Shown here one piece after another: positions 8,616 through 17,417 of a stretch of 32,979 nucleotides of DNA (positions are counted from its first letter, which is position 1; each line of letters opens with the position of its first letter). Where the stretch lies: positions 1-32,979 of the forward strand of contig NZ_PVLQ01000050.1 in NCBI RefSeq assembly GCF_002980595.1, given 5' to 3'. This DNA is from Malikia granosa. GTDB taxonomy: Bacteria; Pseudomonadota; Gammaproteobacteria; Burkholderiales; Burkholderiaceae_C. Below the pieces are notes generated by a model. The model saw nothing but the letters and a program-made list of their open reading frames with translations. It was not told the origin of the DNA and made no database searches. The translations under genes were made by a program, and so were the position numbers.

Positions 8616-9956
8616 GTGAACAATTTCCGACTCACCCCCTTCGTCGCGGCCATCGCTGCAGCAGCAGCATTGAACCTGCCCCACGCAGCCTGGGCGCAAA
8701 GCCTGAGCAGCAAAACCATCGACGCCCTGAAGCAGCAGGTCGAACGCGTGCAGCCCAAGATGGTCGAGTGGCGCCGCCACATCCATGAAAACGCCGAACT
8801 GTCAGGGCAGGAGGTCAAGACCGCCGCCTATGTCGCCAAGCATCTGCGCGCGCTGGGCTACGAAGTCCGGGAAGGCGTGGGCGGCACCGGCGTGGTCGGT
8901 GTGCTCAAGGGCGCCAGGCCGGGCCGCACCGTGGCGCTGCGCGCCGACATGGACGCACTGCCGGTCGCGGAAGCCAGCGGACTGCCTTTTGCCTCCAGGC
9001 AGCGCCAGCCCTATATGGGCACCGAAGTGCCGGTGGCCCATGCCTGCGGCCATGACGGCCACACCGCGATGCTGATGGGCGCAGCCGAAGTCTTCGCCGG
9101 CATGCGCGACCATATCAGCGGCACCATCGTGCTGGTGTTCCAGCCGGCGGAAGAAGGCGCTTCGCACGAGCTCAAGGAAGGCGAGAAGTTCGGCGCGGCC
9201 GCCATGATCGCCGATGGCGCCCTGCAGCCCAAGCCGGATGCGATCTTCGCCGCGCACCTGATTCCGAACATGCCGCGGGTCATCGCCTACAAGACCGGAC
9301 CGGTGTTCGCTTCCTCCGATGTCGTCAAGATCCGCATCAAGGGCAAGCAGACCCATGGCGCGATGCCCTGGCACGGTGTCGATGCGATCTCGGTCGGGTC
9401 GCAGCTGGTCAACTCGATGCAGACCATCGTGTCGCGCCAGCTCGACATCAGCAAGGAACCGGCCGTGCTGTCGATCGGCAAGTTCATTGGCGGCAACCGC
9501 AACAACATCATCCCCGAGAGCGTCGAGCTCGAAGGCACCTTGCGCACCTTCGACGAAGCAATGCGCCGCGACGCCAAGGCACGCATCCGCAAGATGGCGA
9601 CGCTGATTGCCGAGGCCAACGGCGCCACGGCAGAAGTGAGCTTCCCGCCGGGCGGCTATTCCGCCACCATCAACCCGGAAGCGCTGATGAACGCCATGGT
9701 GCCAGTGCTGACCAAGGTCAGCGACGGCAAGATCATGTCGGCATCCAAGCTGATGGCGTCGGAAGACTTCTCCGAGTTCCAGAAGGAAATCCCCGGCGTC
9801 TACATCCTGGTCGGTGCACCCCCGGTCGGTAAGGACCCCGCCACCGCGGCACCCAACCACAACCCGGCCTTCGACTTCGACGAAGGCATGATGCAGCAAG
9901 GGACCAAGGCCATGGCGGGCATGGCGCTGGAGTTTCTCAGCCGCCAGGGCGACTGA
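8616..9956 (+). CDS. Periplasmic M20-family amidohydrolase
   Basis: A 446-residue zinc amidohydrolase of the M20D group (hippurate hydrolase, ILR1-like and aminoacylase relatives). A signal peptide covers about residues 1-28 (FVAAIAAAAALNLPHAAWAQ), so it is probably periplasmic, unlike most relatives. Metal ligands are visible: C144 and H146 (HACGHDGH), E179/E180 (QPAEE), H214 (FAAHLIP) and H415 (PNHNPAF). The lid/dimerisation domain lies around residues 225-345. The start is a GTG at 8616 with AGGAGA at 8605-8610; the frame extends upstream, but only into the pcaF terminator. It probably cleaves N-acyl or N-aroyl amino acids. Feeding an aromatic acid to the neighbouring pathway is possible but not shown. 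Its 3' end overlaps the convergent diguanylate cyclase gene by 20 bp. Confidence 0.88.
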   Translation: MNNFRLTPFVAAIAAAAALNLPHAAWAQSLSSKTIDALKQQVERVQPKMVEWRRHIHENAELSGQEVKTAAYVAKHLRALGYEVREGVGGTGVVGVLKGARPGRTVALRADMDALPVAEASGLPFASRQRQPYMGTEVPVAHACGHDGHTAMLMGAAEVFAGMRDHISGTIVLVFQPAEEGASHELKEGEKFGAAAMIADGALQPKPDAIFAAHLIPNMPRVIAYKTGPVFASSDVVKIRIKGKQTHGAMPWHGVDAISVGSQLVNSMQTIVSRQLDISKEPAVLSIGKFIGGNRNNIIPESVELEGTLRTFDEAMRRDAKARIRKMATLIAEANGATAEVSFPPGGYSATINPEALMNAMVPVLTKVSDGKIMSASKLMASEDFSEFQKEIPGVYILVGAPPVGKDPATAAPNHNPAFDFDEGMMQQGTKAMAGMALEFLSRQGD

Positions 9957-11814
9957 GATGGGGCGCGTTCGATGATGAATTCGCAGGGGCAGCGCCGCCC
10001 CCTGCCGCCGACGCATGAAAGCGCACCGTGCCGCGCCCGGCCACCTTGGCGGCATACATGGCGGCATCGGCCTGGTCGAGCAGCTCGTCAATGCTGTTCT
10101 CGGTGACGCTGAACAGTCGCACGCCAATGCTGGCGCTGCAATGGTGTGTGACGAGGGTTGCCTCGGCCTTGCTGTCGTCTTGCAGGCGATAGGGTTGGCC
10201 GAGGCTGTCCAGGATCTTGCCTGCCATGACCTGGACTTGCTGCTGGGCCGTGGCTTCATCAAAGTCGAAATCGTTGAGCAGCACGACGAATTCATCGCCA
10301 CCAAAGCGCGACACCGTATCGCTGGCGCGCGCACAGCCGCGTAGCCGCTGCGCGACCTCGAGCAGCAACAAGTCGCCCACATGGTGGCCGTGGGCATCGT
10401 TGAGTGGCTTGAACTTGTCCAGGTCCATGAACAGCAGGGCACTGTGGTGGCGGCCACGCTTGTTGTGGTGCAGGGCCTGCTGCAGATGTTCGCGCAGCAA
10501 GCGCCGATTGGGCAGCTGCGTCAGGCTGTCGTGAAAGGCCAGCTGGCGGATCTCCTCCAGCAGTTTGTCCTGCTCCAGGCGATGGACCTGGGCTTGCTTG
10601 GCGTTTTCCTGTGCCACCGCCAGCTCGGTCAGGACCTGGGCTTGACGCTGGGCCAGGCGTTGCGCCCGCACCTGCAGGAACAGCACCATGATGACGCCCG
10701 TGACCAGGCCATGGACTTGCAGCGCATGCAGCGCCATTTCCACGCTGTGGAACACGCCCAGCAGCATCAACGTCGTCACCATGATCGATAGCGCGATCAC
10801 GCCGTAGAACACCACCAGACCCCACGGTGGAACAGGCGGTGCCGATGGCCCCTGCCGAGGCCGTACCAGCAGCGAGATCACGAAGCTCCAGCACACGATC
10901 AGCAGGGTTGCAGTCATGTTGATGCGCAGTGCGATCGAGATATGGCCGCTGTAGATCAGCGCGACCTCCAGCGGCAGCAGCGCGATCAATGCCAGCAATA
11001 CCCGCAATGCCCAGCGGGGTGGCTGGTATTCGCGAAACAGGCAGTAGTCGAAATAAGCCGAAGCGGCCGTGAACGCCACCACCATCAAGGCGACGAAGCG
11101 GGGTGCATCCTCGCCCAGCAGCCAGCGCACATAGCCCAGCAGCGACAAGGACCAGAAAAAGGCCAGCGTCTGCTTGAAGGCGAAGATTCCTATCACGCGA
11201 TCACGTGAACTGAGCCAATGCAGCAAGGCCCAGAACAGGAACACCAGCAGCACGGCCAGATAGGTGGCGTAAACCGCCTCTTGCACGCGGTCGTGCTCCA
11301 GGGTTTCTTCCAGCGTCAATACCTCGATCGCCTTGGTGCGCGTGCCCTGGGATTGCAGCCGCAGGTAGATGTCGCGCGGGGCCTCGCCTCGAGGCAGGAC
11401 GAAGTTGCGGTTGAGCGAGCGGTAACTGAAGGACGGACGGGTGATCGATGACTCGCTGGGCAGCAGCGGATCGAACAGTTGCACCTCATCCATATAGGAC
11501 AAGCGCAGGCGCAGCACCAGCTGGTCCGTCAGACTGGAGGGCGGATTGGTGGCCGGGTCGATGCGCAGCCGGATCCAGATCGCCGAATTGCCATAGCCCC
11601 GGCTGAGCAGGCCTTCGTAAGGCGTGAAAGGGCGCTGGCGCACCTGCTCCAGCGTCAGCGCATTGCTAGGGTCTTCCTGCCAGGCACGCTCGGTGATGTG
11701 GTCGCGCGCGCTGGCCAGCATGGGCACCAGCAGCAGCCAGACCAGCCAGCACTGGAACAGCCGTGCCAGCCACACCCTGCAAGGACGGACAGGGTGGAAC
11801 AAGGGTCGGCTCAT
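9937..11814 (-). CDS. Membrane diguanylate cyclase (7TM-DISM plus GGDEF)
   Basis: A 625-residue sensor enzyme predicted to make cyclic di-GMP. Order: signal-like segment (about 14-36), extracytoplasmic 7TMR-DISMED2 domain (about 40-170), seven transmembrane helices (about 180-385), a coiled linker (about 385-425), then the GGDEF domain (about 425-600). The active motif is intact (GGDEF, 505-509), and the product-inhibition site RASD (496-499) lies exactly five residues before it. I start at the ATG at 11814. A TTG at 11856 overlaps the pepP stop (TTGA) and could be a coupled start adding 14 residues. The signal sensed by the DISM part is unknown. It is last in the murU-pepP unit. Confidence 0.9.
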   Translation of the reverse strand: MSRPLFHPVRPCRVWLARLFQCWLVWLLLVPMLASARDHITERAWQEDPSNALTLEQVRQRPFTPYEGLLSRGYGNSAIWIRLRIDPATNPPSSLTDQLVLRLRLSYMDEVQLFDPLLPSESSITRPSFSYRSLNRNFVLPRGEAPRDIYLRLQSQGTRTKAIEVLTLEETLEHDRVQEAVYATYLAVLLVFLFWALLHWLSSRDRVIGIFAFKQTLAFFWSLSLLGYVRWLLGEDAPRFVALMVVAFTAASAYFDYCLFREYQPPRWALRVLLALIALLPLEVALIYSGHISIALRINMTATLLIVCWSFVISLLVRPRQGPSAPPVPPWGLVVFYGVIALSIMVTTLMLLGVFHSVEMALHALQVHGLVTGVIMVLFLQVRAQRLAQRQAQVLTELAVAQENAKQAQVHRLEQDKLLEEIRQLAFHDSLTQLPNRRLLREHLQQALHHNKRGRHHSALLFMDLDKFKPLNDAHGHHVGDLLLLEVAQRLRGCARASDTVSRFGGDEFVVLLNDFDFDEATAQQQVQVMAGKILDSLGQPYRLQDDSKAEATLVTHHCSASIGVRLFSVTENSIDELLDQADAAMYAAKVAGRGTVRFHASAAGGGAAPANSSSNAPHLSRPGG

Positions 11815-11852
11815 GCTTGGCGGCTGGTGTGTCGCGCTCTGGCTACGATGCG

Positions 11853-13262
11853 TCAAACCCGGCTGGCGCTGTCACGCATCAGCGCCTCGATCTCGTCGCC
11901 GTCCACCGGCACGCCGCGCGTGATCAGCTCGCAGCCGGACTCGGTGACGATGGCGTCGTCCTCGATCCGGATGCCGATGTTCCAGAACTCCTTGGGCACA
12001 TCGGCGGCCGGGCTGATGTAGAGGCCGGGCTCGATGGTCAGCGCCATGCCGGGGCGCAGGAGGCGGCTCGGCCGGTCCTTGATCAGCTCGCCGCTGAGCG
12101 GATCGCGCCGCTCGATGCTGGCGACCGCACCGGGCTCGACATAGCTGCCGACATCGTGCACGTCCAGCCCGAGCCAGTGGCCGGTGCGGTGCATGTAGTG
12201 GCGGAAATAATGGCGCTGCTCGATCACGTCGTCGAGGTGGCCGACATCGTCCTTCTTCAGCAGCCCGAGGTCGAGCATGCCCTGCGCCAGCACCCGCACC
12301 GTCGCGTCATGCGGATCGACGAAGCGCATGCCGGGCCGGGTCGCCGCGATCGCGGCCTCCTGCGCTGCCAGCACCAGGTCGTAGAGCGCGCGCTGCGGCC
12401 CGGAAAACCTGCCGTCGGCCGGGAAGGTGCGCGTGATGTCCGAGGCATAGCCGTCGAGCTCGCAGCCGGCATCGATCAGCACCAGCTCGCCCGGGCGCAC
12501 CGGCGCGACATCGGCGCGGTAATGCAGCACGCAGGCATTGGCGCCGGCCGCGACGATGCTGCCGTAGGCCGGGTATTGCGAGCCATGCTGGCGGAACTCG
12601 TGCAGCAGCTCGGCGTCGAGGTGGTATTCGCGCACCTCCTGGCCGGCGCGGATCATCGCCGCGCTGCGCTGCATCGCGCGCACATGGGCCTGGGCGCTGA
12701 TCTGCGCCGCGCGCTTCATCACGTCGATCTCGTGCGCGTCCTTGAACAGCCGCATCTCGTCGAGCAGCACGCAGAGGTCGCGCTGCGTGTCCGGGCAGCT
12801 GGCACCGAAGCGCGCGCGCGCCCTGACCTTCTGCAGCCAGCCATCGACCTGGGTCTCGAGCCCGGCATGGGTCGCGAACGGATACCAGAGCTGCTGCCGG
12901 TTCTCCAGCAGCTTCGGGATACGCTCGCCGAGCTCGTGCACCGAATAGGCCTCGTCGACGCCGAGCGCGCCGGGCGCTGCCTGGGGACCTAGCCGGTAGC
13001 CGTCCCAGATCTCGCGCTCGAGGTCCTTGGGCTGGCAGAACAGCGTGCTGTGCCCCTCGGCCGTGAGCACCAGCCAGGCGCGCGGCTCGGTGAAGCCAGT
13101 CAGGTAGTAGAAATAGCTGTCGAAGCGGAACAGGTACTCGCTGTCGCGGTTACGCTGGCGCTCGGGCGCGGTCGGGATGATGGCGATGCCGCCGGCGCCG
13201 AGCTGGGCAGCCAGGCGGGCACGGCGATCGGCATAGATGGCCTGATGGGGAATTGCGCTCAT
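11853..13262 (-). CDS. pepP: Xaa-Pro aminopeptidase
   Basis: A 469-residue aminopeptidase P (M24B), which removes N-terminal residues preceding proline; cytoplasmic, two Mn ions. The N-terminal creatinase-like domain covers about 1-175 and the pita-bread catalytic domain about 180-460. The metal ligands D264, D275 (IDAGCELDGYASDITR), H362 (RTGHWLGLDVHDVG), E411 (TIEPGLY) and E434 (IRIEDD) are all present. The ATG at 13262 overlaps the murU stop in an ATGA, indicating translational coupling; the longer open frame upstream is inside murU and is rejected. Confidence 0.95.
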   Translation of the reverse strand: MSAIPHQAIYADRRARLAAQLGAGGIAIIPTAPERQRNRDSEYLFRFDSYFYYLTGFTEPRAWLVLTAEGHSTLFCQPKDLEREIWDGYRLGPQAAPGALGVDEAYSVHELGERIPKLLENRQQLWYPFATHAGLETQVDGWLQKVRARARFGASCPDTQRDLCVLLDEMRLFKDAHEIDVMKRAAQISAQAHVRAMQRSAAMIRAGQEVREYHLDAELLHEFRQHGSQYPAYGSIVAAGANACVLHYRADVAPVRPGELVLIDAGCELDGYASDITRTFPADGRFSGPQRALYDLVLAAQEAAIAATRPGMRFVDPHDATVRVLAQGMLDLGLLKKDDVGHLDDVIEQRHYFRHYMHRTGHWLGLDVHDVGSYVEPGAVASIERRDPLSGELIKDRPSRLLRPGMALTIEPGLYISPAADVPKEFWNIGIRIEDDAIVTESGCELITRGVPVDGDEIEALMRDSASRV

Positions 13263-14038
13263 GATGACGGTTGCTGATTGAGTTGGGCCAGGCGCTCGGG
13301 GGTGCCGACATCGGTCCAGTCCCCGAGCCAGAGTTCGGCGCTGACCTGGCCGGCGTCCATCGCCGAGCGCAGCAGCGGCGCCAGCGCCGCCCGGATGCCC
13401 TGCGGGTTGCCGGCCGGGATCGCGCAATGCGGCGCCCCGAAGAATTCGCGCCGGTACAGGCCGATCGTGCTGTAGGTATGGCGCGGGCCTGGTGCATCGG
13501 CCGGCAGGTTCAGCGCCAACCCCTGCTCGGACAGGCCGAAGTCGCCTTTCGGATTGTGCGCCGGATTCGGCACCAGCCAGAGATGGGCCAGCTTGCCGCT
13601 GGCGGCAAAGCGCTCCATCGCGGCGGGCGAGAACTCGAAGCCCGGCAGGTGGACATCGCCCGCGACGATCCAGAAGCAGTCGGCCAGCAGCGGCAGCGCG
13701 CGCGCGATGCCACCCGCCGTCTCGAGCGCACCGCCGAAGTCATGCGCCTCCATCGAATAGCTCAGTTCCAGCCGGGTCTGGAGTGCGCCGCCGTCTGCCG
13801 GCGGCCAGCAGCGGCCGAAGCGCGCCGGGATCTGCTCGCCGAGCCAGGCGGTGTTGATCAGCGCCTGGCGCCAGCCGGACTGCGCCAGCGCATCGAGGTG
13901 CCACTGCAGCAAGGGCTTGCCCTGCACCTCGAGCAGCGGCTTCGGGGTCAGATCGGTCAGCGGGCGCATGCGCTCGCCGCGACCGGCGGCCAGCACCATG
14001 GCCTGGGCGCGGCCGGGGGCCACAGAGGCGGAGGTCAT
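13259..14038 (-). CDS. murU: MurU-like sugar-phosphate nucleotidyltransferase
   Basis: A 259-residue nucleotidyltransferase of the NTP_transferase family. The N-terminal phosphate-binding motif LAAGRGERMRPLTD (residues 16-29) and the following TPKPLLEVQGKPLLQWHL are diagnostic. The metal/nucleotide site is probably the VAGDVHLPGFE segment near residue 110. The closest named relative is MurU, N-acetylmuramate-1-phosphate uridylyltransferase of the cell-wall recycling pathway. It is somewhat longer than MurU of Pseudomonas (about 223 residues). The usual partner kinase AmgK is not adjacent here. The ATG at 14038 is preferred over a TTG at 14041. It overlaps pepP by 4 bp. Confidence 0.85.
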   Translation of the reverse strand: MTSASVAPGRAQAMVLAAGRGERMRPLTDLTPKPLLEVQGKPLLQWHLDALAQSGWRQALINTAWLGEQIPARFGRCWPPADGGALQTRLELSYSMEAHDFGGALETAGGIARALPLLADCFWIVAGDVHLPGFEFSPAAMERFAASGKLAHLWLVPNPAHNPKGDFGLSEQGLALNLPADAPGPRHTYSTIGLYRREFFGAPHCAIPAGNPQGIRAALAPLLRSAMDAGQVSAELWLGDWTDVGTPERLAQLNQQPSS

Positions 14039-14180
14039 CAAGATATCCAGAAGTCGGCCAAGCCGGGGCTGCTCATTTTGTCATGAGCCGCCACCGGCCG
14101 GCCGGACAAGGCCCGGGCAAGGCCGCCAGGACATCGGCATCCCGGCCTGTCGCCCCCTCGGCGCCAGGGCCAGGACCGCA

Positions 14181-17051
14181 TCAATCCAGCGTCAGCCGGA
14201 ACACCGTCTGCGCGGCGCCCATCACGAAGTACATCTGCCGGCCCGAGATCCAGACCTGGTTCGGGCTGGCATCGATGCGCAGCTGGCGGGTCCGGGTCGC
14301 TGCATTCCAGCTGTAGGTCTTGCCCTGCTCGCCAAACACCAGCTGGCCGGCCCCGGCACCATAGAGCAGCGCCGAGTTCAGCGGCGAGACCACGCTGGTC
14401 TGCCCGAGCGCATCGGCCTTGAGGCTGTTGCCACTGCTGCTGGTCTCGCGCCAGCCCAGCACCCCGTCCCGGAGCACCCAAGTCTCGCTCGCGTTGCTCG
14501 TGATCTCGCGGCTCATCCCGCCACCGACCGGCAGGCTCATCAGTGAAATTGAGGTGCCGACCGCGCTGCTGGCCGGTGACTGCAGCCAGACCACGGTCTG
14601 GCCATCGGTCTTGGGATAGATGGCGCGCGCTCCGCCGGCACTGATCCGGGTCGAGCTGCCGGTAGCCGCCGACCACTGGTAGACATCATAGAAGGCCGCC
14701 TGGTCGGAGCCACCGGTCCTGGCCCAGTAGTAGAACTCGACCCCGTTCGCGCCGACGAAGAAGTCGTAGTTCCAGTTGCCCAGGTAGCTGGTGCCGGCCG
14801 GCTGGGGGATCTTGGTGAAGCTGCCACTGGCCACATGGTGCAGGGTGTACCAGTTGCTCTCGCCGATCCAGACCACATAGCCATGCCTGGCCACCGGGTG
14901 CAGATCGGTGCTCTGGACCTTGTCGATCGGCTCGGTCGCCGCGGCGCGCTTGGCGTTCGACAGGTTGCTGATGACGCCACCACCCGTCCACTGGTAGATG
15001 CAGTACAGCACGCAGTCGCTGCCCTTGCCGTAGGCATAGACCAGGCCCTCGCTGAGCTGCCAGTCGCTGGCGTAGTTGATGCTGACAGCCTGCGCCAGCT
15101 CGACTTCGGTGCTGGTGACGACATGGCGCAGCCGCACGCTGCCGTCCACGGCGCGATACAGCACCCGGTCGCCCTCGACCGCCAGCAGCTGGCCGCCGAC
15201 ACCGATCGTGAACAGCTCTGGATAGTCCAGCGCGGCCGAGGTCACCGTCACCGTGCGCTGCACGACGGTCGAGGCATTGCTGCTGTCGGTGGCCCGCACC
15301 GTCAGCGTGTAGCTGCCGGGGATCACGTTTGCCAGGCTGAAGTTGGTGCCGAACGAGGTCCCGGTCGCGCTCAGCAGGCTGTAGTCGCCCAGGCTGGCCG
15401 TCACGCGCAGCTCGCCGGACTTGTCGCTGCTGGCACTGCCAGCGACCTGCAGGCTGCCGCTGACGAAAGCGCCATCGACCGGGGTCGCCAGGTTGACGAC
15501 CGGCAGGTTCGAGACCGGCACCGCCAGCGTCACGCTCTTCCTGGCGCCAGCCTTGTCGGTCGCGGTCAGCACCATGCTGTGATTGCCGGAACCGGCCGCT
15601 GCTGCATCGACCGTGAAGCGGTAGACATCGTTGCTGCCCGAGCACCAGCGTGAGCAGGCATTCGGTGCGCTCAGGCTGCCGGCCTCCTTGCCGTCGAACA
15701 GCGCCGCCACCGTCGCAATGCCATATTCCGAGCTGGCCCGCGCATCGACCAGGATGGTGCCGGTAGTGCCCGACACGCTCGAGCTCAGCGCCAGGTTCGA
15801 GTTCGAAACCGACACGGTGCGGCGCAGCTCGACATAGGCGTCCGGGCTGACCTGGACCTTGGCCAGCAGCAGGTGCTGGCCGTTGCCTTCGGTGCTGGTG
15901 TTCCAGTTCAAGGCCTGGGCGCTGCCGCTGCCCTGGCCCAGCAGGCGCAGGTCCGCATACCAGGACACCGAGGCGTAGCTCCCGCTGCCCGACAGCGACA
16001 GCTGCACCGTTCCCGACAGCGGCTGGTCCTGGTTCAACAGGATCTCCGGGGCCGCGGCGGGTGCCTCGACGCTGACCGATTCCTGGCCCTGGGCGGTGGA
16101 CAGCACGACCTGACGGTCCGGCAACAGGGCCAGCACCCGGTAGACGGTGGCGCCCGTGACCGCGCGCTGCCATTGCACCTGGCTGCCGGTACCGCCCAGG
16201 CCCTTGATCGTCTCGAGCGGGCTGTAGCTGCCATCGGCATTGCGCGACTCGACCCGGTACTGGGTGCCGAGGGGATAGCTGTCGCTCCAGCTCAGCGTCA
16301 CGAGATGGCTGGCGAGATCGATGCTCGACGACAGCTTGGCGGCACTGGCGGCGACCCCATCTACGACGAGCTGCTGCAGGCTGGCCGTGCTGGCCTGAGC
16401 AGCCAATGCCAACACGACCCGGCCCTGCTGCAGCCGCGTGAGCCTGGCGCCGAACTGGTCGAGCCACTGGTCATGGGCATCGCCGCCGGTCGGATTGGCG
16501 GCGGTCGCCGCCGTCAGCGGCCGCGCCACAAAGTCGCTCAGCGGGCTGATGTCAAAGGCCGCGCTCAGGATCTGGCGCAGCTCCTGCTGGGCCGCTGCCA
16601 GGCTGGCCCCGGTCAGGCGGCTGGCCGCCTGCGCCGGATCGAAGCGGTCGAAATAGCTGGCGGGGTCCTGGCCAGCAAGGCGCGCCACCAGCATCTCGGT
16701 CAGCGGGGTGATGTTGACCGTCGCGCTCGACGCCGGACCACTGCCGCTCACGCTGTGCCAGCGGCTCTGGTCGCTTGGGTCGGTCGCGCGCAGCACGCAG
16801 GGCAAGGCGCCGCCAGCAATCTGCAGCTGGAAGCGTCCGTCGGCAGCCGCCTGGGCATTGCCGCTGCCCACCCGGCATCTGGCCTGCACCTCGGCCCCGG
16901 CGACGGCCCGCCCCGTGGCGACCGTGCCCTGGAGCGTCAGCGTCGTGGCGCTGCCATTGTCCGGTCCATCGCCATCCCCACCGCCGCCACAAGCGGCCAG
17001 CGACAGACAGAGCGCCGCTGCCAGGCCGGCCCATTTTCTTGACATCATCAT
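14181..17051 (-). CDS. Large surface/periplasmic lipoprotein of unknown function
   Basis: A 956-residue predicted lipoprotein. The signal peptide ends in a clear lipobox (LSLAAC), followed by a Gly/Asp-rich tether (GGGGDGDGPDNG). Next is a small carboxypeptidase-regulatory-like beta domain (about 37-95), then a helical segment (about 115-240). Ig/fibronectin-like beta modules follow (about 245-600), with TATDKAGARKSVT and TVRATDSSNASTVVQRTV marking module ends. The C-terminal third (about 605-956) has repeated short beta units such as DRVLYRAVDGSVRLR and QTVVWLQSP, suggestive of a beta-propeller. No catalytic motif is recognised. Start: first of three ATGs, with AGGGAG at good spacing. I recognise no named family for the whole protein. 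Confidence 0.85.
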   Translation of the reverse strand: MMMSRKWAGLAAALCLSLAACGGGGDGDGPDNGSATTLTLQGTVATGRAVAGAEVQARCRVGSGNAQAAADGRFQLQIAGGALPCVLRATDPSDQSRWHSVSGSGPASSATVNITPLTEMLVARLAGQDPASYFDRFDPAQAASRLTGASLAAAQQELRQILSAAFDISPLSDFVARPLTAATAANPTGGDAHDQWLDQFGARLTRLQQGRVVLALAAQASTASLQQLVVDGVAASAAKLSSSIDLASHLVTLSWSDSYPLGTQYRVESRNADGSYSPLETIKGLGGTGSQVQWQRAVTGATVYRVLALLPDRQVVLSTAQGQESVSVEAPAAAPEILLNQDQPLSGTVQLSLSGSGSYASVSWYADLRLLGQGSGSAQALNWNTSTEGNGQHLLLAKVQVSPDAYVELRRTVSVSNSNLALSSSVSGTTGTILVDARASSEYGIATVAALFDGKEAGSLSAPNACSRWCSGSNDVYRFTVDAAAAGSGNHSMVLTATDKAGARKSVTLAVPVSNLPVVNLATPVDGAFVSGSLQVAGSASSDKSGELRVTASLGDYSLLSATGTSFGTNFSLANVIPGSYTLTVRATDSSNASTVVQRTVTVTSAALDYPELFTIGVGGQLLAVEGDRVLYRAVDGSVRLRHVVTSTEVELAQAVSINYASDWQLSEGLVYAYGKGSDCVLYCIYQWTGGGVISNLSNAKRAAATEPIDKVQSTDLHPVARHGYVVWIGESNWYTLHHVASGSFTKIPQPAGTSYLGNWNYDFFVGANGVEFYYWARTGGSDQAAFYDVYQWSAATGSSTRISAGGARAIYPKTDGQTVVWLQSPASSAVGTSISLMSLPVGGGMSREITSNASETWVLRDGVLGWRETSSSGNSLKADALGQTSVVSPLNSALLYGAGAGQLVFGEQGKTYSWNAATRTRQLRIDASPNQVWISGRQMYFVMGAAQTVFRLTLD

Positions 17052-17169
17052 TGCTACTCCCTGTCAGGCCAAGCGCCGCCCAGGCGGGCGTCGGTCACCT
17101 GAAAGATACTACTTTGATAATCGTGGCAAGGCCAGTGAGCTGATTCGGGAAATGCCGAAACCGCATCGC

Positions 17170-17198
17170 AAACAAAAACGCCACCGCGAAGGGTGGCG
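17170..17198 (-). terminator. Terminator of tRNA-Arg
   Basis: On the minus strand, CGCCACC (17198-17192) and GGTGGCG (17185-17179) form a 7-bp stem with a 6-nt loop, followed by TTTTTGTT. It lies 12 bp past the tRNA 3' end and separates it from the lipoprotein gene. Confidence 0.85.
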
Positions 17199-17209
17199 AA
17201 TGTGAATTA

Positions 17210-17285
17210 TGGCGCGGCTGGCGGGGATCGAACCCACGACCCTCGGCTTCGGAGGCCGATACTCTATCCACTGAGCTACAGCCGC
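17210..17285 (-). tRNA. tRNA-Arg (anticodon CCG)
   Basis: A 76-nt cloverleaf including an encoded CCA end (17212-17210). Acceptor stem GCGGCTG pairs with CAGCCGC, with discriminator G. The anticodon arm is TCGGC-CTCCGAA-GCCGA, giving anticodon CCG, which reads CGG (Arg). The T arm contains GGTTCGATCC. The D arm is GCTC...GAGT. All arms pair normally. A terminator follows directly. There is no integrase or attachment-site duplication nearby. Confidence 0.97.
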
Positions 17286-17348
17286 TTGCTATGGATGCTG
17301 ACTATCCATTCTAGCAGCCCACCGAGGGGTGAAGCCCCCCTGCTTGGC

Positions 17349-17382
17349 TATAATTTGATCAGCGCTCCCGGCCTTCGGGAGC
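17349..17382 (+). promoter_or_regulatory. Cytochrome c gene promoter and leader hairpin
   Basis: A perfect TATAAT at 17349-17354 has no convincing -35 box, so it may need an activator. The leader then contains a perfect 7-bp hairpin, GCTCCCG (17364-17370) with CGGGAGC (17376-17382), ending 35 bp before the start codon. It could protect or regulate the mRNA; no U-tract follows, so it is not a terminator. Confidence 0.45.
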
Positions 17383-17417
17383 CCACTCTTACCCAGCACA
17401 AGCCCACCGAGGACAAC

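Noticed and set aside
15873-17042. 389-codon plus-strand open frame opposite the lipoprotein gene
   Set aside because: Arg/Gly/Ala/Gln-rich composition without a domain; the minus-strand frame has a lipobox, a ribosome site and coherent beta modules.
17210-17285. tRNA-Arg as an integration site for a genomic island
   Set aside because: No integrase and no direct repeat of the tRNA 3' end is visible on either side; the flanking genes look like ordinary chromosome.
17364-17382. Riboswitch or attenuator before the cytochrome c gene
   Set aside because: Only one simple hairpin without a U-tract, an alternative fold or any known aptamer core.
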